In this document: positions 8,620-17,428 of the stretch, piece after piece | How positions within the stretch are numbered: the stretch's first letter is position 1 | Layout of the letters: each line of letters starts with the position of its first letter | NCBI GenBank assembly: GCA_002796835.1 | Contig: LUGL01000051.1 | Location: forward strand, 2,884 to 49,467 | DNA: 46,584 nt | Source: Elainella saxicola E1 | GTDB taxonomy: Bacteria > Cyanobacteriota > Cyanobacteriia > Elainellales > Elainellaceae | Direction of reading: 5' to 3' | Made by a program: the position numbers and the translations under genes | Notes under the pieces: model-generated | The model's input: the letters and a program-made list of their open reading frames with translations, nothing else | Databases searched by the model: none | What the model was told of the DNA's origin: nothing

Positions 8620-9933
8620 TTAACTGTTATTTCCAACCGGATAAGCACCTGTTTGCACAGTAATGTTTTGGTCCTGGCTGTTGCGCTTCAGATCAATTTG
8701 CAGACTATTGCCAACCTGAGAGGCTTCTACAATGTTTTGCAGCTGGTCAGCCGTTGTTACCTCCTGGCCATTGACACGCCGCACCACGTCTCCGGCCCGA
8801 ATTCCAGCTCGTTCAGCCGGAGAACCAGACACGACTTTGATTACCAGGACACCGCTCTCCTCATTCACATTGAAGCCAATTGAGGAATTGCCATCATTAA
8901 TTTGCTTCTTCACATCTGGGGTTAAGGTTGCCATCTGCACCCCTAAGTAGGCATGCTCAGCCTTGCCTTTTGTGGCTAACTGGTCTGCAATCCGTTGAAT
9001 CGTGTTGATCGGGATGGCGAAACCAATTCCTTGGGCATCTGCTCGAATGGCAGTGTTCATGCCGATGACTTCACCCCGTTCATTCATCAAAGGACCACCA
9101 GAGTTACCGGGGTTAATGGCTGCATCCGTCTGAATAAAATCGACCCGTTTATCTGGAATTCCAGCATCTCCGCTCGATCGACCTGTTGCGCTAATAATGC
9201 CAACCGTGACGGTGCTGTCGAGACCTAATGGGTTACCGATCGCGATCGCCCATTCTCCAGGCTGAATTTGATCGGAATTGCTCAGTTTCACCGTCGGCAA
9301 ATTAGAGGCATCTACTTTCACAACGGCGACATCGGTGACTGAATCGCTGCCCAGCACCCGACCTTGCAGTTTCCGCCCGTCTTTCAAAGTGACTTCTACA
9401 GTATCTGCCCCATCGACGACATGGGAGTTGGTGATAATCCGGCCATCGTTACTGACGATAAAGCCAGATCCCAGTCCCCGCTCAACCCGTTCAGACTGCT
9501 GAGGTTGCGTTGGCATTTGTTGTCCGAAAAAGTCCCGGAAAAACGGATCGTCAAATCCTTGGGGAGATTGCGATCGAACCGTCCGAGAGGCATCAATCCG
9601 CACGACTGCGGGGCCAACTTGCTTGACAACGTTTGTAATAAAGTTAGGATTGGTCGCCGCTGCTGGAGGTAGCTGGGTAACCGTGGTTGGACTGGCCGAA
9701 GATTGAGGAATGGTGGCTGCAACTGGGGTTGCTTGGGGAGCCTGACGCGATTGAACAAATAGTTGTGAACCAGCCGTTGCGACGCCTGCACCAAGGAGAA
9801 CGAGGCCCAAAGACCGTCCTAAGCTCGATCTAGTGAAGCGCGTGAAGCCCCGCCGCAGCGAGGTTGTCGATCGAGTCGATGATGGAAGGTTGGTCCGCAA
9901 CTGATCCTCTGGGTTTTGGTGGTTCATAGTCAT
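8620..9933 (-). CDS. HtrA/Deg family serine protease with one PDZ domain
   Basis: Trypsin-like protease for protein quality control, probably periplasmic or thylakoid-lumenal. From the ATG at 9933 it has 437 aa. A signal anchor lies at about 36-60 ([16 protein letters not shown]), then a Pro/Thr/Ser linker. The protease domain has a complete triad: H171 in [12 protein letters not shown]201 in [11 protein letters not shown] and S278 in [11 protein letters not shown] single PDZ domain covers about 330-425 ([21 protein letters not shown]). One PDZ is typical of cyanobacterial HhoA/HhoB/HtrA; I cannot say which paralogue this is. The frame runs open to 10089, but the upstream part looks non-coding. 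ATG at 9927 is also possible. Confidence 0.92.
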   Translation of the reverse strand: MTMNHQNPEDQLRTNLPSSTRSTTSLRRGFTRFTRSSLGRSLGLVLLGAGVATAGSQLFVQSRQAPQATPVAATIPQSSASPTTVTQLPPAAATNPNFITNVVKQVGPAVVRIDASRTVRSQSPQGFDDPFFRDFFGQQMPTQPQQSERVERGLGSGFIVSNDGRIITNSHVVDGADTVEVTLKDGRKLQGRVLGSDSVTDVAVVKVDASNLPTVKLSNSDQIQPGEWAIAIGNPLGLDSTVTVGIISATGRSSGDAGIPDKRVDFIQTDAAINPGNSGGPLMNERGEVIGMNTAIRADAQGIGFAIPINTIQRIADQLATKGKAEHAYLGVQMATLTPDVKKQINDGNSSIGFNVNEESGVLVIKVVSGSPAERAGIRAGDVVRRVNGQEVTTADQLQNIVEASQVGNSLQIDLKRNSQDQNITVQTGAYPVGNNS

Positions 9934-10161
9934 AAGGTTAGGAAACCTGCTGTAGGGGGAATGAGTGGTGCAAATTCCAAAGAAATGGCAGCTTTGCGAA
10001 TTGAGCACTCGATAAAGCTTGTGTGATGAGCTTCCACCATTCAATCTAAACCCGCCGTATGACAAGCGTATGGCGTTTAAATTGCGCAACCATGAATTTT
10101 AGGAAGGCCGAGATCGGCACAGAATCGCTGAGATGCTGCTCAGAAGTGGCTTGGTTCCGAT

Positions 10162-10200
10162 TTTTATGCTTCTGACTTTTACTCTTCTGATTTTTATTCT
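10162..10200 (-). repeat. Imperfect 15-nt tandem repeat carrying repeated in-frame stops
   Basis: Read on the minus strand, two and a half to three copies of a unit like AGAATAAAAATCAGA follow one another across and beyond the stop of the 473-aa gene. Because the unit is a multiple of three, each copy places a TAA in the same frame as the gene: the true stop and two more downstream. The copies differ by a few bases. The repeat starts right at the stop codon, next to a different 15-nt repeat inside the coding sequence. Confidence 0.6.
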
Positions 10201-11615
10201 ATAGAAGGGACTTCTTCTAAAGCAGCCTCTTCTAAAGCAGCCTCTTCTAAAGCAGCCTCAACGGTTTTGACCTCCAAAATGTCAGGTTCTTGCTCTAGAT
10301 TGGCACGATGCTTGAGCTGGGAGAAAATCCGGTAGACCTCCATATCAGCTTCAAGTTTTTGGTGGGAGCAAGAAGCATCATTCATATTGACTAAGTTGTA
10401 CTCGATATTCTCCGTGTAGATCGCTGTGATGATCCGGAAAATCTCGAAGAAATTGACCACCCACTGACATTCCTCTTCCGAATAGCTGGCATAGTAACGG
10501 ATCAAATCGGCAATGCGCGCTTCCAGATGAGTCCGAGAATAGCGGCAGATCAGAATAATTTTGAGCAGCACAATCACCAACGTCAGCGAATTGCCTTGAG
10601 ATAGCAGCAAGACAAACAGAGAAGAGGGTTCCTGGTGATTTTCGGTGGTCAGGTATTCGATCGCCCGATTGGCTGTTCTTAAGATCAGCGCGTTGTTAAT
10701 GGGTTTGTCGTCGTGATCGCTATAGAGCGTACTCAGCTTTTCAGAAAATTGGATCTTCAGCATGCTGGCGAATTCGTCAGGCTCAACCGAAAAAATCAAA
10801 TATTCCAGCAAGCTCTGCTTGAATGCCCCATAGCTTAAATTCTTGGTCTGATTCAGGAAGATATGGGCGATGTTGGGATAGCTGAAGAATCCCCGTTTCG
10901 CCACAATCTTTTTAATCAGACGCAGAACTTCGTCCCCTAAGCTTGTGGGATTTTCCAGTTTTCTTTCTTTGGCTGGCCCTTCTTGAGACAGCGCCGTATA
11001 CATCGCTAAATCGAACTTAAATTTTTCCTTCAACTTGCGCGATAGATTCCGAGCTGCCTGCCGCTGCTCTAAAGGATTTTCCAGATTGATGTATTGTGGG
11101 ACCAGCAAGTAGGAAGCGTAGCGCTGGCTCCAGTGAATTCTGCCTCGATCCTCATAGCGCGTGACAAACAGCTTCAGCTCTTGAAAGTCAGTGCTGGCGA
11201 TAAAATTGCGCAGCCATTCTCTCAGTCGTTTTAGCGTGGGCGAAATCGTGTGCTTATAGAGAATTGGATCTGAGAATAGCTGAATCAGTTTTTGGATCGG
11301 TTCGTGGTTGCGGGTGATATCCCAGTTGTTGATCAGGATGTAGCACGATCGCTTCAGCGTGTTACGAAATTCCTGTTCTTGGTTAGCAAAAACAATTTCG
11401 TAAAGATAAGGCAGCGTATTAGAGCTGACCGTATCAGAATGGTGAATAAATAGGTGCTTGAACTCCTTCAGCACCTCCTCAGGGGACCAGTTCTTCACAA
11501 TCTCCAACAAAAACTCATAGATCGCCTCCTGAGCTTTTGGAACATTCCGGCGAGACTGACTCTGCTTGACTGAAGATTGGGGAGATTGGCTAGCTGCTAA
11601 TTTGTCTCCGAACAT
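10194..11615 (-). CDS. Conserved-looking helical protein, 473 aa, unknown function
   Basis: I do not recognise a named family. The protein has no signal peptide or membrane span. A low-complexity N-terminus (about 1-25, Ser/Gln-rich) is followed by a long, mostly alpha-helical body with many charged and aromatic residues, for example NWSPEEVLKEFKHLFIHHSD and LREWLRNFIASTDFQELKLF. It reads like a helical-repeat cytoplasmic protein. The C-terminus has three copies of EAALE made by a perfect 15-nt tandem repeat. ATG at 11615. It stands alone, with more than 1 kb of non-coding sequence upstream. Its length and normal codon use make it a real gene. Confidence 0.75.
   Translation of the reverse strand: MFGDKLAASQSPQSSVKQSQSRRNVPKAQEAIYEFLLEIVKNWSPEEVLKEFKHLFIHHSDTVSSNTLPYLYEIVFANQEQEFRNTLKRSCYILINNWDITRNHEPIQKLIQLFSDPILYKHTISPTLKRLREWLRNFIASTDFQELKLFVTRYEDRGRIHWSQRYASYLLVPQYINLENPLEQRQAARNLSRKLKEKFKFDLAMYTALSQEGPAKERKLENPTSLGDEVLRLIKKIVAKRGFFSYPNIAHIFLNQTKNLSYGAFKQSLLEYLIFSVEPDEFASMLKIQFSEKLSTLYSDHDDKPINNALILRTANRAIEYLTTENHQEPSSLFVLLLSQGNSLTLVIVLLKIILICRYSRTHLEARIADLIRYYASYSEEECQWVVNFFEIFRIITAIYTENIEYNLVNMNDASCSHQKLEADMEVYRIFSQLKHRANLEQEPDILEVKTVEAALEEAALEEAALEEVPSIE
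10214..10258 (-). repeat. Perfect 15-nt tandem repeat, 3 copies, in coding sequence
   Basis: The + strand unit CTTCTAAAGCAGCCT occurs exactly three times in a row (10214-10228, 10229-10243, 10244-10258). On the minus strand it encodes EAALE repeats near the C-terminus of the 473-aa protein. Such in-frame repeats can change copy number by slippage without breaking the frame. Confidence 0.9.
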
Positions 11616-12629
11616 AAACGGCGCTAATACTAAATGACGCTTTGAGGAAGATAAGAATGCTTCATACCCTGAGATCCTGGTACCCCTGTCAAACTTGCAA
11701 CATCTCTAACCTTCCTAAGGAGGCGAGACCTGCTTGACAACAATAGTTCTATACAATTTGCGTCTGGTAGCAATTATTATGCATTGGTAAAGCAGGACTT
11801 GCTGGGATTCTTTACGTTTTCACAAGTTCCACTGCCCTAACGTACCTGAGCGAATTAATTTTCTTTTTCTAAGAAATTAAGTCAATTAGAACGGTTGAAG
11901 GCAGTTCTAGCGTTATCCAAGGCAGAAGAGTTTGACCAGAATGGAACAGATTGCGGTCAAAAATTGTATTTCCACCGTTTAACGATTCGTAAGGGTAGAA
12001 ATTGAAAGGTTGGAAAGCCTACTCTACAGTGCTCCAACGTAAATCTACAGTTGCCACCGTGAAAAACTCGGGGAGATGACGGCTTTCTCCTGCAACATTC
12101 GGTGTTTTGCTGCAACATTCTGGCGGTTCTTGCGAGCGAGTTGATCGCAACTGAATATCGGCTCATTGCTTATTCATCAAATGGGACCTCCTCAACCCAT
12201 GACCCCAAGGTACTGTAGTCCTTCTACAGATGTCATTTTTGTCACACAAAATTTACACTCTCTTAATCTCTGTCAAAGAGTGAACGGGCCGAATTCAGAA
12301 GGACTGTGATCTCAAGCTCTATTTTGCTCTGTCCGGACTCTTTTACCTATTTCGCTCGCTGAGCTTTCATGTGATTTCTTTGCCCAACAGAGTCGATCGT
12401 GATCTTTGAGTACGAGTATCAAAAGTTACTTTTCTTCTCAAAAATTACTAGAAAGACAAAGGCTGCTGGTTTTTATGGTTTGGGACAACAGGTGTGTCAA
12501 ACCTTGGTGCTAATTAAAAAAGGCTCCTCACCAGCTATCTTCCCCAAATCCGAATCAATGAGGACAGCAGATAAGCAACCTTGCTTGGCCACCAATGGCC
12601 ATCAAAGTAGATCAATTTAGAGTTTGGAA
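11616..12629. other. Long intergenic stretch, no supported gene
   Basis: About 1 kb between the 473-aa gene (minus, start at 11615) and tRNA-Leu (minus, 3' end at 12630). Frames at 11957-12166 and 12399-12620 have no family signal and odd composition, so I leave them out. The 12-nt word GCTGCAACATTC appears near 12110, with a partial copy about 22 nt earlier. A small hairpin CTGTAG/CTACAG (12213-12229) is followed by a T run at 12236-12240; it could be a weak terminator on the + strand. The length leaves room for an unannotated small RNA, but I see no known one. Confidence 0.4.
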
Positions 12630-12964
12630 TGGGGGCAGAGGGACTTGAACCCTCACGACTTCATCAGTCAACGGATTTTCACCCTCTCACAGCTTTCGCT
12701 GCAATCTGCTACAGATTTTGAGGATTGGACCCTCCCTTTACCCTCGCCTTTACGTTAGGGTAGCTCCCGTCGGGCCTCTGCACCTTCCAATCCAAAATAT
12801 CGGAACATTCAGGATTGGCTTGGCTCAGGATTGCCATGTCTGAATTTGGATATCCAAATGTTCAGAGGTAGGTTTCCCTGAGTTTGAGAGCATCCACTTG
12901 ATGGATTTCTCCAACAAGGCTCAGTTTTCTAAGTCCGCAGCGTCTACCATTCCGCCATGCCCCC
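12630..12964 (-). tRNA. trnL-UAA: tRNA-Leu(UAA), split by a group I intron
   Basis: On the minus strand the 5' exon (12964-12931) starts with acceptor strand GGGGGCA and runs through the D arm (GGAATGGTAGACGC) to GGACTT. The 3' exon (12679-12630) resumes with AAAATCC. Joined, they give an anticodon stem and loop with anticodon TAA in a C-T-T-A-A-A-A loop, a long class II variable arm, the T arm GAGGGTTCAAGTCCCTC, and acceptor TGCCCCC with discriminator A at 12630. CCA is not encoded. The acceptor stem pairs at all 7 positions. The split falls after the first anticodon base, the classic position in cyanobacteria and plastids. Confidence 0.96.
12680..12930 (-). ncRNA. Group I self-splicing intron in tRNA-Leu(UAA), 251 nt
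   Basis: The intron lies between T34 and A35 of the anticodon and ends in the expected G (12680). On the minus strand it contains the conserved core segments I know from the Anabaena tRNA-Leu intron: GTGGATGCTCTCAAACTCAG, GGCAATCCTGAGCCAAGCC, GGAAGGTGCAGAG, CGACGGGAGCTACCCTAACG and AGCGAAAGCTG. The internal guide region near the 5' end (CTGAGCC) can pair with the exon end. There is no room for a homing endonuclease gene, so it is a minimal, splicing-only form. Confidence 0.95.
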
Positions 12965-13011
12965 ATGGCTTGTTTAAGTAAATTGCAATCTCTGCAACCC
13001 AGCGGCTCCTC

Positions 13012-13017
13012 ATTATA
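13012..13017 (-). promoter_or_regulatory. Candidate -10 box for tRNA-Leu
   Basis: A perfect TATAAT on the minus strand, about 48 nt before the mature 5' end of the tRNA, which would leave a short 5' leader for RNase P. I see no strong -35 box at the usual distance. Confidence 0.4.
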
Positions 13018-13169
13018 AAACCTCTAGGGGTGCAATTGCTAATTTCATTCAATGAATCTTTAATTCGTCATGCCCACAGACTCGATCGCATTTGGCTTAA
13101 CCCGTTTGGCTCTAGCCATCCGCTGGTTTGAGTCACCCACTGTTGGAAGGAGTGCATAAGCACTGTGCT

Positions 13170-13709
13170 TTAGAAGCGAACCCCAACCCCGCCTTGAATC
13201 GAAGCTGCTGTATCGTTGCTGTTTTTATAAGCATCGAACGCAATGATGGCATTGCCAAAGAGAACAACGTTGCTGTATGGGAAACTGTGATCAATGCCGG
13301 GTTGCAGCACAAAGCTAGTTTGGTTTCCAACCGGAGAGGTGCTTTGATCGCTATCTTGAATGGCAGCTCCAACCCCAATGTAGGCATCGGTTTGCCAGTT
13401 CAACGGCACATCATAGGAAACGGTAGGTACAAAGGCTGTACTTTCGCCAATCAGCGCCTGCGCCCGGATCGAGACAGGAACTTCCAGGAATTTGTAGCGG
13501 AAGGCGATCACCCCACCACCACTTGTGCCATCTCCTGAAGGACCATCCGTGACTCCAAAGGAACCACCAATCCCGATATAGCTGCCGTAAGCTGCTTGGG
13601 CAAAGGCAGATGGAGCTGCGGCGAGCATCAAACCAAAGCCGATCGCGCTACCAAGAGCCATCGCCCCCAGTCCGCCCAATCGACTTCTCCAATCGACTAT
13701 TTTGAGCAT
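13170..13709 (-). CDS. Small outer-membrane beta-barrel-like protein
   Basis: 179 aa with a clear Sec signal peptide (about 1-38, ending in PSAFA-QA). The mature part is rich in Gly, Ser and aromatic residues in alternating patterns (YGSYIGIGGSFGV, DAYIGVGAAIQDSD). The protein ends GGVGVRF, a C-terminal phenylalanine strand of the kind recognised by the BAM machinery. Both ends therefore fit an outer-membrane barrel of about 8 strands. I do not recognise a specific family or substrate. AGGAGG 5-6 nt before the ATG makes the start secure. It lies on the same strand as tRNA-Leu, about 200 nt upstream of it. Confidence 0.7.
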   Translation of the reverse strand: MLKIVDWRSRLGGLGAMALGSAIGFGLMLAAAPSAFAQAAYGSYIGIGGSFGVTDGPSGDGTSGGGVIAFRYKFLEVPVSIRAQALIGESTAFVPTVSYDVPLNWQTDAYIGVGAAIQDSDQSTSPVGNQTSFVLQPGIDHSFPYSNVVLFGNAIIAFDAYKNSNDTAASIQGGVGVRF

Positions 13710-14151
13710 GTATGAACCTCCTGAAGAGTTCGCAAACTAAGGTCCCAATTAATCTTCCAAACGATAGCTCAGGAGTCTAGAGAAAGCCACTTTTTCAGCC
13801 TCTAAGAAGGAGATTTTAGGGGCCAAAACTATTAATATTTTTTATGAAAAGTAAATTTAGCATACTCAACGTTGGATGATCGAATAAAGTTGCGGATGAG
13901 CTTGTTGGTAAGGGCAGGTTGGTCGATCGCAATTTCTGCTGTTCAAACTATCATTTGGTTGGCTGAATTAGAGCGTCTTCAGGGAATCTGGACCGATGAT
14001 CGAGTAAGAAATTAGGGCATTCTAAGCTTTGTTGAGAGGGCAGGAAATTCGGTCAGGTATGACAGGCTCAAAATTCGCTTCAAGCTGATTAAACCTTGCA
14101 ACTCCAATGTGATTCGAAGCCAGTTCAAAAAATCTCAATTATCCTGGAACT
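13710..14151. other. Divergent intergenic region
   Basis: 442 nt between the outer-membrane protein (minus) and the lipoprotein candidate (plus), both transcribed outward, so it should hold both promoters. It has an A+T-rich patch near 13830-13860. I see no recognisable operator, RNA or small ORF. Confidence 0.4.
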
Positions 14152-14973
14152 ATGAGAAAGAATTTGTGGGGTAGGGAAATGCGATCAGTTTTTCTCGTTG
14201 CAGCAATTGCAGTGTTAGGAGTTTCAGCAACTGCCTGTAATTTTGGCGGAGGCGATGAAACAGCTGGAGAACAGCCTGCTGCCGAAGAATCTCCGGTTGC
14301 CAGTAATCCCTCACCGACTGCCCCGTCACAACCATTTCCCTCACCGACTGTGGAGCAGAAAAATACATCCAGAGGTATTTTGCCTCCAGATTTGATTAGC
14401 TCTACGGACCCCAACCAGCGCGTGCAGCAAGTCAAAGGAACCCGATCTGACCCCTTTTCACTGTTGCCGACCACGCCAAAGGTGCAGCTTGCTGAAGGAG
14501 CTAGCCCTCCAACTGTTTTACCGACAGGGACCGCGCTTCCACCTACGGGAAGAACTGTAGCAACTCCGCCTGTCCGCCAGACAGCCCAGACTCCTCCTCG
14601 ATCGCCCAAGCCATCTGGTACGAATAATCCGAATGGAACAACGGCTTCTGGCAATGTTAAACCTGCACCCAAGAGTCCGATCGCCAATAATCCGCCTCGT
14701 CCCCAACCGACGCTGGCCAGAGCAGTGGAAGTGACAGGTGTGGTTCAGGTCGGCGATCAGGTCTATGCCATTGTTAATGCTCCTAATGAACCTTCTAGCC
14801 GCTATGTCCAGGAAGGTCAACGCTTAGCAGGTGGACAGGTTTTGGTTCGTCGTATTGAAACCAATCGACCTGATCCAGTCGTTGTGCTGGAACAGCAAGG
14901 GGTTGAAGTGGTACGGGCTGTGGGAGAAAGTGGTGAATCGGCTGTTTCACCTACTGCTACACCAGCAACTTAA
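14152..14973 (+). CDS. Proline-rich lipoprotein candidate with a C-terminal PilP/GspC-like small domain
   Basis: 273 aa. A hydrophobic N-terminus (about 11-28) ends in SATACNF, a plausible though not ideal lipobox with Cys29. Residues 30-195 are low-complexity Pro/Thr/Ser/Ala, as in a flexible wall-spanning linker. The last ~75 residues fold-like segment, starting VTGVVQVGDQVYAIVNAP and continuing RYVQEGQRLAGGQVLVRRIE, resembles the small beta domain in pilus or secretion-system proteins such as PilP. Function is not established. Start is ATG 14152 or ATG 14179 (the latter with AGGGA just upstream). A good terminator follows at 15103. Confidence 0.65.
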   Translation: MRKNLWGREMRSVFLVAAIAVLGVSATACNFGGGDETAGEQPAAEESPVASNPSPTAPSQPFPSPTVEQKNTSRGILPPDLISSTDPNQRVQQVKGTRSDPFSLLPTTPKVQLAEGASPPTVLPTGTALPPTGRTVATPPVRQTAQTPPRSPKPSGTNNPNGTTASGNVKPAPKSPIANNPPRPQPTLARAVEVTGVVQVGDQVYAIVNAPNEPSSRYVQEGQRLAGGQVLVRRIETNRPDPVVVLEQQGVEVVRAVGESGESAVSPTATPAT

Positions 14974-15358
14974 AGCCTCGTAGCCTAAAGCTTTGTCACT
15001 TGAAGTTCTATCAAAATCTTTGTGTCTCAACCATTGATGTCAGCCATACAGAATGGGTAAAAGGCTGATGTCAGACTGGGCCAAAATTAATCAATCCCCT
15101 AGAAACCCAGGCTTTAAATCAAGGCTTGGGTTTTTCTAACTGCATCTAAAGCAGTGAGGCGGTGATTCTTCCGGACTTTCAGGGTAACGATTTTCAATTT
15201 TTAGTAATAAAACTTAAGCTGGGGAGAAACCGATCGCCACAACAGTCGTAGTACGCTGAGAAGCGACAGCTTAAACAGTCTGGCAACAGTGAGCCTTAGG
15301 TTTGCTGCTAGCTAGATTGAGGCATTAGATGACAATAAACCCCTAAAGGAAAAAACCC
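14974..15358. other. Intergenic region upstream of psaE
   Basis: Holds the terminator of the lipoprotein-like gene (15103-15135) and, after it, about 220 nt that must contain the psaE promoter and leader. The word TGATGTCAG occurs twice (near 15035 and 15067). I did not find a clear pair of HLR1-type RpaB sites. No small ORF is supported. Confidence 0.4.
15103..15135 (+). terminator. Rho-independent terminator after the lipoprotein-like gene
   Basis: Stem AAACCCA (15103-15109) pairs with TGGGTTT (15127-15133), continued inward by GGCTTT pairing with AAGGCT through G-U pairs, with a small A-rich loop. The stem runs into a T tract (15131-15135). Confidence 0.75.
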
Positions 15359-15592
15359 ATGGTTCAACGTGGTTCTACAGTCCGAATCCTTCGGAAAGAG
15401 TCCTACTGGTACAACCAAACAGGTACGGTTGCATCCATTGACCAAAGCGGGATTAAATACCCAGTCATCGTTCGATTTGACACGGTGAATTACAACGGCT
15501 TCAGCGGCACCTCTGGCGGTGTGAATACTAACAATTTTGCACTCGCTGAATTGGAAGAAGTTGAAGCTCCCAAAGCTGCTAAGGCTAAATAA
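15359..15592 (+). CDS. psaE: Photosystem I reaction centre subunit IV (PsaE)
   Basis: 77-aa peripheral subunit on the stromal/cytoplasmic side of photosystem I. It helps dock ferredoxin and supports cyclic electron flow. The sequence shows the SH3-like barrel strands [36 protein letters not shown] and [13 protein letters not shown], then a short Lys/Ala tail. The length is normal. AAAGGAA lies about 7 nt before the ATG. mutM starts 35 nt after its stop, so the two may share a transcript, although psaE itself should be strongly expressed and light-regulated. Confidence 0.97.
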   Translation: MVQRGSTVRILRKESYWYNQTGTVASIDQSGIKYPVIVRFDTVNYNGFSGTSGGVNTNNFALAELEEVEAPKAAKAK

Positions 15593-15627
15593 AGCCCCAA
15601 GCAGAAGATTAGATTAACTCTTAAACT

Positions 15628-16485
15628 GTGCCTGAACTTCCTGAAGTTGAAACGGTTCGTCAGGGTCTTAATCAAGTGACCCTCAATCAAACAATTCAAG
15701 GTGGGGATGTGTTGCTTGATCGCACCATTGCCCACCCTTTTTCGTCTGCGGATTTTTTGGCAGCTTTGACGGGAACAGCGATCGTCCAGTGGCATCGACG
15801 CGGTAAGTATTTGCTGGCAGCCCTAGAAACGATCGACCAAGACTCATCTCAATCTGCAGGCTGGCTCGGCGTTCATTTGCGAATGACCGGCCAACTGCTG
15901 TGGATGCAGCAGAATGAGCCCTTGCAAAAACATTGTCGGGTGCGGCTCTTTTTCCCAAACCAGCGAGAATTACGGTTTGTCGATCAGCGCACCTTTGGGC
16001 AGATGTGGTGGGTGCCGCCCGATCGTCTACCTGAAAGCATCATGACGGGATTGGCGCAGCTTGGACCCGAACCTTTCTCAGATGAGTTTTCTGCGGCCTA
16101 TTTAGTAGAAAAATTGCGCGATCGTCAACGTCCGATCAAAAATGCCTTGCTCGATCAGGCTTTAGTAGCGGGTATTGGCAACATTTATGCGGATGAAGCC
16201 CTATTTCTCAGCGGTATTCGACCTCAAACCTTAAGTTCTAAGTTAACTCCGCAGCAGATCGATCGTCTCTATCATGCGATTCTGAAGGTGCTGCAAGACA
16301 GCATTGATGCGAGAGGCACGACCTTTAGCGATTTTCGAGATGTGTCTGGCATTAACGGCAACTATGGCGGTATTGCCTGGGTTTATGACCGAAAAGGTGA
16401 ACCCTGCCGTGAGTGCGGTCGTTCGATCGAGCGGATCAAGATGGCAGGTCGATCGGCCCATTTCTGTCCGGTTTGTCAGCCGTGA
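15628..16485 (+). CDS. mutM: Formamidopyrimidine-DNA glycosylase (MutM/Fpg)
   Basis: Base-excision repair enzyme that removes 8-oxoguanine and formamidopyrimidines and cuts the abasic site. 285 aa. GTG start gives the diagnostic N-terminus MPELPEVETVRQG with catalytic Pro2 and Glu3. A Lys in the HRRGKYLL motif fits the family. The helix-two-turn-helix segment LVAGIGNIYADEALF is at about 181-195. A C-terminal zinc finger with two CxxC pairs (CREC and CPVC) ends the protein. It follows psaE closely, which would suit repair of oxidative damage in a photosynthetic cell. Its last 50 bases overlap the convergent LysR gene. Confidence 0.96.
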   Translation: MPELPEVETVRQGLNQVTLNQTIQGGDVLLDRTIAHPFSSADFLAALTGTAIVQWHRRGKYLLAALETIDQDSSQSAGWLGVHLRMTGQLLWMQQNEPLQKHCRVRLFFPNQRELRFVDQRTFGQMWWVPPDRLPESIMTGLAQLGPEPFSDEFSAAYLVEKLRDRQRPIKNALLDQALVAGIGNIYADEALFLSGIRPQTLSSKLTPQQIDRLYHAILKVLQDSIDARGTTFSDFRDVSGINGNYGGIAWVYDRKGEPCRECGRSIERIKMAGRSAHFCPVCQP

Positions 16486-17407
16486 TGGGTTCAGCTGTGA
16501 CTGGTTCAATTGTGACTGGCTCAGCAGCCGTGACCTGTTCCACAATTTCTAGAAATCGCTGAGCAATGGCCGATAGATCTTGATTGCGCCAAGCAACGGC
16601 GACTTCTGCATAGGGAGTTGGCTGTTCCAGCGGTTTATAAACCACACCTGTGCGCTGGAGATTATTGAGCGAAATGGGGACGATCGCAATGCCAATGCCA
16701 CCTGCCACTAAACTGACGATGGTTTGCATCTGCATGGCCTCTTGCACCACAGTCGGACTAAAGCCAGCCTGCTGACACAAGCTAATGATCTGGTCATAAA
16801 CGCGAGGTGACTGCAAACGCGGAAACAAAATAAAGGCTTCGTTGGCCAAACTCGATAGGACAATTTGCGGTTGCTCAACCAGCGGGTGGGTTTCTGGCAA
16901 GGCCACAACCATCGGTTCCCGCATGATCGTGGTGCAACTCAGCGTTTTATCTTCCAGCGGTGGCCTTAAAAAACCGACATCGATTTTGCCGTCTCGTAAC
17001 CCATCGAGCTGTTCCTTTGTACCCATTTCATGCAGCTCTAATCGAACCTGGGGCACCTGACTGCGGAACGATCGCAAAATGGCAGGCAGCACATTGTAGG
17101 CCGCAGAACTAATAAAGCCGATCACGAGCTGGCCCTGTTCGCCCCGACTGACGCGTCGTCCAGTTTCGATCGCCTGTTCGAACTGCTTAAATAATTTTTG
17201 GCTTTCTGTCAGAAAGGCTTGTCCTGCTTCGGTTAATTGGACCGATCGCTTGGTGCGGTGAAATAGCGAAAAACCTAATTCATCTTCGAGTTGGCGAATT
17301 TGCTGACTGAGCGGCGGCTGAGCCATGTGGAGTCGTTCGGCAGCCCGCCCAAAATGAAGTTCCTCTGCAACCGCCATGAAGTAACGAAGATGGCGAAGTT
17401 CGATCAT
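16436..17407 (-). CDS. LysR family transcriptional regulator
   Basis: Start at ATG 17407, preceded by GAGG at a good distance, giving about 323 aa. The N-terminal winged helix-turn-helix (about 1-60) reads MIELRHLRYFMAVAEELHFG and AERLHMAQPPLSQQIRQLE. The effector-binding domain follows (about 90-295: GQLVIGFISSAAYNVLPAIL, MVVALPETHPL, GIGIAIVP). This subgroup resembles CatR/BenM-like LysR regulators, but the ligand cannot be read from sequence. The last ~30 residues are an unusual tail with EPVTIEPVTAEPITA repeats, encoded partly over the 3' end of mutM. No obvious divergent target gene lies beside it. Confidence 0.9.
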   Translation of the reverse strand: MIELRHLRYFMAVAEELHFGRAAERLHMAQPPLSQQIRQLEDELGFSLFHRTKRSVQLTEAGQAFLTESQKLFKQFEQAIETGRRVSRGEQGQLVIGFISSAAYNVLPAILRSFRSQVPQVRLELHEMGTKEQLDGLRDGKIDVGFLRPPLEDKTLSCTTIMREPMVVALPETHPLVEQPQIVLSSLANEAFILFPRLQSPRVYDQIISLCQQAGFSPTVVQEAMQMQTIVSLVAGGIGIAIVPISLNNLQRTGVVYKPLEQPTPYAEVAVAWRNQDLSAIAQRFLEIVEQVTAAEPVTIEPVTAEPITADKPDRNGPIDLPS

Positions 17408-17428
17408 AGACCTCGATCTGAATAACGC

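Noticed and set aside
11957-12620. Two short ORFs in the 1-kb gap (11957-12166 and 12399-12620)
   Set aside because: Composition does not look coding and no motifs are seen; opposite strands with no supporting signals.
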